A stretch of DNA of 47,665 bases. It comes from Bacteroidales bacterium. GTDB lineage: Bacteria; Bacteroidota; Bacteroidia; Bacteroidales; B18-G4. Positions 24,524-31,579 of this stretch are shown in pieces. The translations under genes were made by a program, and so were the position numbers. The stretch lies in assembly GCA_030618905.1 (NCBI GenBank), contig JAUXCL010000002.1, positions 1-47,665 of the forward strand. The letters are read 5' to 3'. The stretch's first letter is position 1; each line of letters begins with the position of its first letter. The notes beneath the pieces were generated by a model. The model saw only the letters and a program-made list of their open reading frames with translations. It did no database searches and was not told the DNA's origin.

Positions 24524-25561
24524 ATGAAAACAAAAATACGCAAAACATACAACTTCCTTCTGCGATGGTTAATTATTATTGCCACTTATGGCTTTATCTA
24601 TAAACAGATATTTTACGTACATGATTTTAGCAGGATCATCACAGAATTCATGTTCTTTTTCAAGGAACCCATAACCATTATCCTGTCTGTCATCTGTTTT
24701 GTCCTGGTCTTTGTCAATTGGGGTATAGAAACCGAAAAATGGCAGTATCTCATCCGCAAGATTGAAAAGGTACCTTATATCAGGGCTTATAAAGCCGTAC
24801 TCTCCGGGGTGGCCATCAGTTCCTTTACACCCAACCGCGTCGGTGAATTTATGGGCCGGGTCTTCATCCTGGAGAAAGCCAACAGGATTGAGGGGATCCT
24901 CATCACCATCCTGGGCAGTATCAGCCAGTTCCTGGTCACCTTTATCCTGGGCGCTACCGGTATTGCAATTTTTGTACTGGCCTTCCAAAACCTGATCACA
25001 GAAGCGCTGGGCATAACCGATCAAGTCTTTATATACCTCTATATCGCACTGGCACTGGTATCCCTGGTCCTTTTCGCTTTTTTCCTGATGCTGTACCTGA
25101 AAGTCTCCGTAGTAAAAGATTTCGTTAACCGGCTGATTGGAAACAGGTGGAAGAAACTTAAAAGATATACCAGGGTTTTTAATTTGTATCAACCCCGGGA
25201 ATTATTGAGGGTGCTGGGATACAGCCTGCTACGCTATGTGGTGTTCACGTTGCAATTTTACCTGATGCTTAAAATCTTTGGTATAAGCCTGCCCATCATA
25301 CCGGGATTCATTATGATCAGCATTATATACTTTACCATCACCATCATCCCGACTATAGCCATTGCCGAGCTTGGCATCAGGGGCTCAGTCTCCCTGTTCA
25401 TTATTGGCACATATATGGAAAGCCAGGGTTTATCGGACATCCAATCAGATCTGGGAATTATTGCAGCCACCTCGGCTATCTGGCTGATCAACCTGGCCAT
25501 CCCTGCACTCATCGGAGCCGTCATGGTGTTCAACCTTAAATTCTTCAGGAAAAATGCTTGA
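24524..25561 (+). CDS. Lysylphosphatidylglycerol synthase-like (UPF0104) integral membrane protein
   Basis: A 345-residue membrane protein with about eight hydrophobic segments (for example IIIATYGFIYKQIF, FVLVFVNWGIETEKWQ, FLVTFILGATGIAIFVL and IPTIAIAELGIRGSVSLF). The family includes the flippase half of MprF and many proteins of unknown lipid substrate. The phrase VLSGVAISSFTPNRVGEFMGRVFIL is its conserved core. The glycosyltransferase gene overlaps its 3' end by 8 nt, so the two are probably translationally coupled. Together they may build or move a glycolipid, which is inference. Confidence 0.8.
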   Translation: MKTKIRKTYNFLLRWLIIIATYGFIYKQIFYVHDFSRIITEFMFFFKEPITIILSVICFVLVFVNWGIETEKWQYLIRKIEKVPYIRAYKAVLSGVAISSFTPNRVGEFMGRVFILEKANRIEGILITILGSISQFLVTFILGATGIAIFVLAFQNLITEALGITDQVFIYLYIALALVSLVLFAFFLMLYLKVSVVKDFVNRLIGNRWKKLKRYTRVFNLYQPRELLRVLGYSLLRYVVFTLQFYLMLKIFGISLPIIPGFIMISIIYFTITIIPTIAIAELGIRGSVSLFIIGTYMESQGLSDIQSDLGIIAATSAIWLINLAIPALIGAVMVFNLKFFRKNA

Positions 25562-26738
25562 TATAAGCCCTGCTTTTACTGTTTTTCTATTCATAGCCGG
25601 GGCTATAAGTTTTCTTTATGCTTTTATAATTGCCTTATTAACTGCAGGTTGGCTCAGGATTAAAACCTGGAAAAAAACGGATGCACACCCGGAAATAAAT
25701 ATCAGCCTTATCATCCCTGCCCGGAATGAAGCCGAAAATATTGAGGGCTTGCTTCAGGGCATCGTACAGCAACAATACCCTTCAGGAATGTTTGAAACGA
25801 TTGTTGTTGATGATCATTCGACCGACAATACGGTTGAGGTTGTTCAAACATTTGGATACAGGATGCAGGATCCTTCGACTACGCTCAGGACAGGTTCCGG
25901 ATGCAGGATGATCCTTGTAAAGAATGATGGTATGGGAAAGAAGGCCGCTATCAGGAAAGGTGTGGAGATAGCATCCGGTGATTTGATTGTAACCATTGAT
26001 GCCGATTGCAGGGTTGGTTCGGAATGGTTATCCAGTATAGCTTCTTATTATGAAAAACACAAACCTAAATTGATTTCTGCACCGGTGGTTATTGGGGAAA
26101 CAAGCGGCTTCTTCAAATCCTTTCAGAGCATGGAGCTGATGAGCCTTGTGGCTGCCGGGGCAGGATCAATTGGAATCAACAAACCTATCATGTGCAACGG
26201 GGCAAACCTGGCATTCGAAAAGGAAGCATATCTGGAAGTTAATAAGAACAAAGAAGACCTGAAGTTTGCATCTGGTGACGATATATTTCTACTGCTCAAA
26301 ATCAAGAAACTTTATGGGAGCAGATCAATACACTTTTTAAAGAGCCCGGCGGCTATTGTTGCAACCCGGGCCAAGAAATCCATTCGTGACTACCTTAACC
26401 AGCGCTTTCGCTGGGTATCCAAAAGCAAAGGATACCGCGACCCTATGATCATCAGTGTTGCTGTTATGGTTTTTCTTTTTAACCTGCTGCTGATCACTTC
26501 AAGCATATTTGCCGGTCAATCCCTGTACCTGGCCAGGGCAGTAGCCGCATTATGGTTCATCAAGATCCTGATTGATCTTCCGATATTAATCAGCTTTAGC
26601 ATGTTTGCGAAGAGAGATAATATTATGGGGTACTATTTTATCTTCTCAATCATCTATGTGCCCTTTGTTGTAATTTCCGCTATCTGGGGAATCCTGGCTG
26701 GCAGGTTTAGCTGGAAAGCAAGAAAAATCAGGAATTAA
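25554..26738 (+). CDS. Family 2 glycosyltransferase with C-terminal membrane segments
   Basis: A 394-residue GT-A fold transferase. An N-terminal helix (about 7-30) anchors it. The catalytic region shows LIIPARNEAENIEGLL, VVDDHSTDNT, the DxD-type DADCRVG and the acceptor-side motif QRFRWVSKSKG. Three hydrophobic segments (about 300-385) follow. Between VVDDHSTDNT and GMGKKAAIRKG lies an unusual stretch, GYRMQDPSTTLRTGSGCRM, encoded by repeat DNA (25854-25909). The donor sugar is not evident. It overlaps the flippase-like gene by 8 nt and converges on ispD with an 11-nt overlap. Confidence 0.87.
   Translation: MLDISPAFTVFLFIAGAISFLYAFIIALLTAGWLRIKTWKKTDAHPEINISLIIPARNEAENIEGLLQGIVQQQYPSGMFETIVVDDHSTDNTVEVVQTFGYRMQDPSTTLRTGSGCRMILVKNDGMGKKAAIRKGVEIASGDLIVTIDADCRVGSEWLSSIASYYEKHKPKLISAPVVIGETSGFFKSFQSMELMSLVAAGAGSIGINKPIMCNGANLAFEKEAYLEVNKNKEDLKFASGDDIFLLLKIKKLYGSRSIHFLKSPAAIVATRAKKSIRDYLNQRFRWVSKSKGYRDPMIISVAVMVFLFNLLLITSSIFAGQSLYLARAVAALWFIKILIDLPILISFSMFAKRDNIMGYYFIFSIIYVPFVVISAIWGILAGRFSWKARKIRN
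25854..25909. repeat. GGATRCA heptads interrupted by a 27-bp repeat-like insert inside the glycosyltransferase gene
   Basis: GGATACA (25854-25860), GGATGCA (25861-25867) and GGAT (25868-25871) precede a 27-nt block (25872-25898) starting CCTTCGACTACGCTCAGG. GGATGCA (25899-25905) and GGAT (25906-25909) follow. The 11-mer GGATGCAGGAT thus flanks the block on both sides. The block resembles a dispersed intergenic repeat I recall from many Bacteroidota genomes. Its translation, PSTTLRTGS, keeps the frame. Confidence 0.75.
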
Positions 26739-27408
26739 GATTATCTAATAGAACATTAGCAAGCAACAGGTCAGCAGGCCTGGTGATTTTTATATTTTCC
26801 GGATTCCCTTCAAATAAATGGATTTTCTCTCCGCTGCTTTCAAGCACGGTGGCATCATCGGTAAACAATGGATCATAGCTTACCTGGTATGCATTTTTGA
26901 TCAGTTTGATCTTAAATACCTGGGGGGTTTGAATAATTCTTAATTGATCCCTGTCGACTATTTTACTTTGATTGCCTGTAAGGGTCCTGACAGATTCATT
27001 AATCATCGTACAGGGAACCGCATTCCCATACTTTTCAGCCAACTCAAATCCATTCTTAATGACCACTTTCGAAACCAGGGGCCTGACCCCGTCATGGACA
27101 GCCACCAGGCCATCATCATCGATGGCATCCAGGCCGTTTTTAACCGATTGAAAACGGATATCCCCTCCGGCAGCCAATTGATGCTCAATGTGAAAATCGT
27201 ACTTTTCACAAAGGGTTTTCCAGTCTTCCCTGTATTGACTTCCCAGGACGATGATAAATTTCAAATCAGGAAATACATCATGAAAAACCTCCATCGTGCG
27301 CATCAGGATGGGTTTGTCCTTCAGTATAAGAAACTGTTTGGGAATAGTGGACTGCATTCGTTCTCCGGTCCCGCCGGCAGTGATCAACGCATATTTCTTA
27401 AATGCCAT
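26728..27408 (-). CDS. ispD: 2-C-methyl-D-erythritol 4-phosphate cytidylyltransferase
   Basis: A 226-residue cytidylyltransferase of the MEP isoprenoid pathway, making CDP-methylerythritol from MEP and CTP. The nucleotide-binding loop ITAGGTGERMQSTIPKQFL and the motif VAVHDGVRPLV are diagnostic. The later segment IIQTPQVFKIKLIKNAY matches the family. Related proteins use ribitol-5-phosphate, but nothing here suggests a teichoic acid role. The gene follows queA by 4 nt and ends with an 11-nt convergent overlap with the glycosyltransferase. Confidence 0.94.
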   Translation of the reverse strand: MAFKKYALITAGGTGERMQSTIPKQFLILKDKPILMRTMEVFHDVFPDLKFIIVLGSQYREDWKTLCEKYDFHIEHQLAAGGDIRFQSVKNGLDAIDDDGLVAVHDGVRPLVSKVVIKNGFELAEKYGNAVPCTMINESVRTLTGNQSKIVDRDQLRIIQTPQVFKIKLIKNAYQVSYDPLFTDDATVLESSGEKIHLFEGNPENIKITRPADLLLANVLLDNLNS

Positions 27409-27412
27409 CGTG

Positions 27413-28462
27413 TCAGATTACCAGCATGGCATCACCATAGGTGAAGAATTTATATTTTTCCTTGACCGCTTCCTTATAGGCTTCCATCAAAAAGTCATAG
27501 CCTGCAAAGGCTGTAACCATCATCATCATGGATGATTGTGGAAGGTGAAGGTTAGTGATCATGGCATCTGCAACGCTAAACTTATATTGTGGGAAGATAA
27601 ACTTATTGGTCCAGCCCCTGAATGGCTTTACTTTACCTGTAATGGACACGCATGTTTCCACAGCTTTCATGGAAGTCGTCCCAATGGCACAGATCTTTTT
27701 CTTCCTTTCTTTAGCTGCATTGATAATATTGGAATTCATCTCATCAACGATGACTTCCTCGGAATCCATCTTATGCTTGGTAAGGTCTTCCACCTCGATG
27801 GCCCGGAAATTGCCCAGGCCTGGATGAAGTGTGATTTCAGCATAGGCGATGCCCATCAGCTCCAGCCGTTTCATCAATTCACGAGAGAAATGAAGTCCCG
27901 CTGTTGGAGCAGCAACCGCACCTTCATGTTTGGCATATATGGTTTGGTAGCGTTCCTCATCTTCCGGTTCTACCGGCCGGCTATGGATCTTGGGTAATGG
28001 GGTTTGTCCGAGGCTATGGATGGTCTTCTTAAACTCTTCGTAGGAACCATCATATAAAAACCTCAGTGTACGCCCCCTGGAGGTGGTATTGTCAATCACC
28101 TCTGCAACGAGTAACTCATCTTCTCCAAAATACAATTTATTACCAATCCGTATCTTCCGGGCGGGGTCGACAAGAACATCCCAAAGCCTGGTTTCGCGGT
28201 TCAATTCACGCAAAAGGAATACTTCTATCTTGGCTCCTGTTTTTTCTTTAGTCCCAAAAAGCCTGGCAGGAAATACTTTGGTATTGTTAATTACAAATAC
28301 ATCACCGTCATCAAAATAATTCAATATATCCTTGAATACCTTATGTTCAATAGTGTGTTTTTTCCGATCTAAAACGATCATCCTTGATTCATCCCTATTG
28401 TCAGGTGGATAATTTGTAATTAATTCTGGTGGCAAATGAAATTTAAACTGAGATAATTTCAT
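27413..28462 (-). CDS. queA: S-adenosylmethionine:tRNA ribosyltransferase-isomerase
   Basis: A 349-residue QueA, which transfers the ribose part of SAM to preQ1 in tRNA to make epoxyqueuosine. Recognisable segments are KLSQFKFHLPPELITNYPPDNRDESRMIVLDR (N-terminal), HEGAVAAPTAGLHFS (central) and TNLHLPQSSMMMMVTAFAG (C-terminal). The frame could begin at a GTG two codons earlier (28468), but the ATG at 28462 starts the usual MKLSQF. A promoter with a perfect palindrome in its spacer lies 50-75 nt upstream. ispD follows after 4 nt. Confidence 0.95.
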   Translation of the reverse strand: MKLSQFKFHLPPELITNYPPDNRDESRMIVLDRKKHTIEHKVFKDILNYFDDGDVFVINNTKVFPARLFGTKEKTGAKIEVFLLRELNRETRLWDVLVDPARKIRIGNKLYFGEDELLVAEVIDNTTSRGRTLRFLYDGSYEEFKKTIHSLGQTPLPKIHSRPVEPEDEERYQTIYAKHEGAVAAPTAGLHFSRELMKRLELMGIAYAEITLHPGLGNFRAIEVEDLTKHKMDSEEVIVDEMNSNIINAAKERKKKICAIGTTSMKAVETCVSITGKVKPFRGWTNKFIFPQYKFSVADAMITNLHLPQSSMMMMVTAFAGYDFLMEAYKEAVKEKYKFFTYGDAMLVI

Positions 28463-28507
28463 TCTCACAGTATATTTAGGTTTTAAGTTCTCTGAGGAAA
28501 TAGCTTG

Positions 28508-28538
28508 TAAAGTTACGAAATTTTGCCGGCAAAAGCAA
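28508..28538 (-). promoter_or_regulatory. queA promoter with a perfect 14-bp palindrome in the spacer
   Basis: On the minus strand: TTG (plus 28536-28538), a 20-nt spacer and TAACTTTA (plus 28508-28515), one mismatch from TAnnTTTG. The spacer contains TTTTGCCGGCAAAA (28521-28534), an exact palindrome placed where a bound repressor would block polymerase. Confidence 0.5.
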
Positions 28539-28601
28539 TATTATTCACCTTAAACACAACTATATCAGCAATTTTAGAAGAAAGATAATTCCTTCAGGGT
28601 A

Positions 28602-29333
28602 TTAAACACCGTTTGAATCAAATTGTTGTCCTTCCCTTAAAATATTTTCAAGGTCCGTAATTTCCATAGCATCAGACAACTTGAATTCCCCAATCCTGGT
28701 CCTGCACAATTCATACAGGTAAGCCCCACTATCCAGGGCTTGTCCAAAATCGCGGGCCAGTGAACGGATATAGGTTCCTTTGGCACAGGAAACCCTGAAT
28801 TTTACTTTTGGAATATTGATATCAGTTATTTCAAACTCATTAATACTTACGATTCGGGGACTCATTTTCACATCTTGCTGTTTCCTGGCCAATTGATAGG
28901 CCCTGGTACCTTCAACTCTGATAGCGGAGTAGGCTGGAGGAACCTGTTTTACTTCTCCAATAAATTTCAGAGTGGCTTTTTGGATCATTTCTGCAGTAAT
29001 ATGATCCACTGGAAATGTATCGATAACATCCGTTTCTTTGTCAAGTGATGCCGTGACGGCGCCCAGCAGGAGTGTCCCTGTATACGTTTTATCCAGGTCC
29101 TGGAACTGATTAATCTTCTTGGTTGCTCCTCCGGTACAGATGAGGAGTAAACCGGTAGCCAGGGGATCCAGGGTGCCTGTATGGCCAACCTTAATTTTCT
29201 GCTTCAGGAAATACCTGAGCATCCGTCGGATCTTATTCACTACGTCGAAGGAAGTCCAGGTACTGGGCTTATTGATGAGTAATACTTCTCCTTCAAGAAA
29301 ATTGTATTTTTTATTTGAAGCCTTTTGATTCAT
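28602..29333 (-). CDS. truB: tRNA pseudouridine(55) synthase
   Basis: A 243-residue pseudouridine synthase making the universal psi55 in the tRNA T-loop. The catalytic aspartate is D56 in VGHTGTLDPLATGLL. EGEVLLINKPSTWTSFDVV is the standard start and KGTYIRSLARDFGQAL the later conserved block. It follows uppP by 15 nt, part of the ftsX-DUF3098-uppP-truB run. About 140 nt and a separate promoter divide it from queA. Confidence 0.96.
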   Translation of the reverse strand: MNQKASNKKYNFLEGEVLLINKPSTWTSFDVVNKIRRMLRYFLKQKIKVGHTGTLDPLATGLLLICTGGATKKINQFQDLDKTYTGTLLLGAVTASLDKETDVIDTFPVDHITAEMIQKATLKFIGEVKQVPPAYSAIRVEGTRAYQLARKQQDVKMSPRIVSINEFEITDINIPKVKFRVSCAKGTYIRSLARDFGQALDSGAYLYELCRTRIGEFKLSDAMEITDLENILREGQQFDSNGV

Positions 29334-29348
29334 CTGGAAATGAATAGT

Positions 29349-30131
29349 CTATGCAGCAATAATAGCGATTACACCAATGATCAGGCAATAAATGGCAAAA
29401 TAGATCAGCTTGCCTTTCCGGACAATTTTGATCATCCATTTGCAAGCGAATAAACCTGAAATGAAAGCCGCCAGGAATCCCACAATGAGGGGCATAACAC
29501 CTACTTCAGCACTCCCTGTTATTTCTCCCGATGCAAGATCTTTAAAATTTGCCCCCAAAATAGGGATCAGCACCATCAGGAATGAGAAGCGGGCAGCAAA
29601 TTCTCTTTTAACACCCAACACCAATCCTGTTGAAATGGTAGCACCTGACCTGGAAATGCCCGGTAATACAGCAATTGCCTGAGCAATACCGATGAGTATA
29701 GAATCCAAAAATCCCACTTTACGCTGATTCGTTTTTCTAAAATATGTCAAGGCCAATAGTGCAGCTGTGACAATCAGCATAGACCCCACAAATCTTATAT
29801 TTCCGCTGAAGAAGGATTCTACTTCTTCTTTAAAAAAGAAACCCAGAAATGCAACTGGAATCATGGAAATAATAATCTTCATAATATAGGATGTCTCCTC
29901 GTTCCATTGAAAGGCAAACAAGCCTTTGAGCAAACGCCAGATGTCCTTATAAAAAACAACGATGGTACTCAGGACCGTAGCGCCATGAACCAGGACGGTA
30001 AACATCAGGCTTTTCTCAGGGTTGACGTTCAGGATGGCTTTCCCAAGCTCCAGGTGGCCACTGCTGCTCACCGGTAAAAATTCCGTCAGGCCCTGTACCA
30101 GGCCAAGTATTAATGCTTCAAGCCAATCCAT
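29349..30131 (-). CDS. uppP: Undecaprenyl-diphosphatase
   Basis: A 260-residue BacA-type membrane phosphatase that recycles undecaprenyl pyrophosphate to the monophosphate lipid carrier for peptidoglycan and other glycans. Motif 1 is LVQGLTEFLPVSSSGHLEL (with the catalytic Glu and the SSSGH run); motif 2 is PGISRSGATISTGLVLG. About eight membrane helices are visible, ending in a very hydrophobic tail. It lies 18 nt after the DUF3098 gene and 15 nt before truB. Confidence 0.96.
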   Translation of the reverse strand: MDWLEALILGLVQGLTEFLPVSSSGHLELGKAILNVNPEKSLMFTVLVHGATVLSTIVVFYKDIWRLLKGLFAFQWNEETSYIMKIIISMIPVAFLGFFFKEEVESFFSGNIRFVGSMLIVTAALLALTYFRKTNQRKVGFLDSILIGIAQAIAVLPGISRSGATISTGLVLGVKREFAARFSFLMVLIPILGANFKDLASGEITGSAEVGVMPLIVGFLAAFISGLFACKWMIKIVRKGKLIYFAIYCLIIGVIAIIAA

Positions 30132-30149
30132 TGGATCATTTAGGGGAGA

Positions 30150-30464
30150 TTAATCTTTAGGCTTTTTCATGATGGCAAAGATCTCGATCACAAATCCTGC
30201 AAGAATGAGGATCGGAGCCAGGGTCATTCTCCTGAAGCTAAAAATATCTTCACTGAAAACGTTCGGATCATCTGATCCGCCACCAATCATTAAAAGAAAG
30301 CCAAGGATAATAAAAGCCAGGCCAATCAGCAGGATCTTGTAGTTTTCCCGTCCAAAGGCAAATGCAGTTGAAGTTTCGGCTGCAGGTTTTGCCCGTTCAG
30401 CAGGCTTATGTACTTGCCTCACTGCTTTCTGTTTGCCCTTGCTTTTAATATTCTTATTGGCCAT
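30150..30464 (-). CDS. DUF3098 membrane protein
   Basis: A 104-residue protein with a Lys/Ala-rich cytoplasmic start (MANKNIKSKGKQKAVRQVHK) and two membrane helices (about 45-62 and 80-96) separated by GGGSDDPNVFSEDIFSFRRMTLAP. This loop and the ftsX/uppP neighbourhood are hallmarks of DUF3098, a Bacteroidota family of unknown function. Its position suggests a role with FtsX in division or envelope growth, but no direct evidence is present. Confidence 0.8.
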   Translation of the reverse strand: MANKNIKSKGKQKAVRQVHKPAERAKPAAETSTAFAFGRENYKILLIGLAFIILGFLLMIGGGSDDPNVFSEDIFSFRRMTLAPILILAGFVIEIFAIMKKPKD

Positions 30465-30528
30465 GATCTGTTGATTTAGTGATCAAAAATAGAAGATTTT
30501 TTACAAATTCCTCTTGATTTAACTTTTT

Positions 30529-31410
30529 TTAATAATAATGCAAACGGTCGGCATCCAGCTTGATATATCTTCTAACCGCGAAATACGTGGATATCCATGA
30601 CAGGGTTATACCCAGGAAAATGACAATTCCAAAAAGGGAGGCAAAAAGATCAATGTCTTGTAAATTAACGAGTTCCGGGATCTCTTTTTGGGAAATATAA
30701 AGTATTCCTCCAAGTATGATAATGGCGATAAATGAACTGTAAAGACCCTGTAATATACCCCTGGCCATGAAGGGCCTGCTGATAAAGCCCCGGGTAGCAC
30801 CAACCAGCTGCATCGTTTTGATCAGGAAGCGCTTGGAGTAAACAGACAGCCTGATGGTATTGTTGATTAAAGCGATCGCGATGAATAAAAGCAGCACACT
30901 GAACCCCAGGATGATCAATCCTATCCTCCGGATGTTCCTGTTTATTAATTGCACCAATGATTTCTGGTAAAACACCTCTTTCACGTTATTATTGGCCAGG
31001 ATCATTTCTTCAATCACTGTAATACTGTCTGCATTGGCATATTCGGCTTTCACCCTGAGGTCTATGGAGGGCAATAACGGGTTATAGCCTAAAAAACCGA
31101 CAAAGTCCTCACCCAGGTCCTTAGTCAGTTCCTCTGCCGCTTCATCTTCAGTTATATATTCTGTGGATTTTACAAACTCCGATGCATCCAGGGTTTTCTG
31201 TAACTGGATAATACCGGCTTCCTTCACATCTTCTTTCATAATTATGGATATGCTGATGTTCTCTCTCACATAATCCGATACTTTCTTGGCGTGCAATATG
31301 ATCAAGCCCAGGAGGCCCATCATAAACAACACCAATGTTATGCTAACCATGGAGGTAGCGTAGGAAGATTTTAATTTCCTGCGGTAGTATCTGTCTTCCT
31401 TTTTGCCCAT
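30529..31410 (-). CDS. ftsX: Cell division protein FtsX-like permease
   Basis: A 293-residue permease with four membrane helices: one near the N-terminus (about 19-40), a periplasmic domain of ~110 residues, then three helices (about 165-190, 215-240 and 260-280). This is the FtsX arrangement. FtsX with the ATPase FtsE activates cell wall hydrolases at the septum. ftsE is not adjacent, as in many Bacteroidota. The frame could start at a TTG at 31416, but the ATG at 31410 (MGKKEDRYYRRK) is preferred. It heads the run DUF3098-uppP-truB. Confidence 0.9.
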   Translation of the reverse strand: MGKKEDRYYRRKLKSSYATSMVSITLVLFMMGLLGLIILHAKKVSDYVRENISISIIMKEDVKEAGIIQLQKTLDASEFVKSTEYITEDEAAEELTKDLGEDFVGFLGYNPLLPSIDLRVKAEYANADSITVIEEMILANNNVKEVFYQKSLVQLINRNIRRIGLIILGFSVLLLFIAIALINNTIRLSVYSKRFLIKTMQLVGATRGFISRPFMARGILQGLYSSFIAIIILGGILYISQKEIPELVNLQDIDLFASLFGIVIFLGITLSWISTYFAVRRYIKLDADRLHYY

Positions 31411-31579
31411 TATCAAATATTAAGTACGCTAAATTAACACTTTTCTTACATATAACGGTTGGCCTTTTATGATCTCATCCAACACACCTAAGCATCTTTT
31501 TCCCTATTTTCGCAAATTGAATCTCCATGGGCCGGGACCATGACATAAAAGATAATTATACAGTTAACTATTGGGCTAG

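Noticed and set aside
31411..31579. T-box or other leader before leuS
   Set aside because: No specifier loop, T-box sequence or terminator hairpin was seen; the CATGG/CCATG pair near 31530 is short and isolated.
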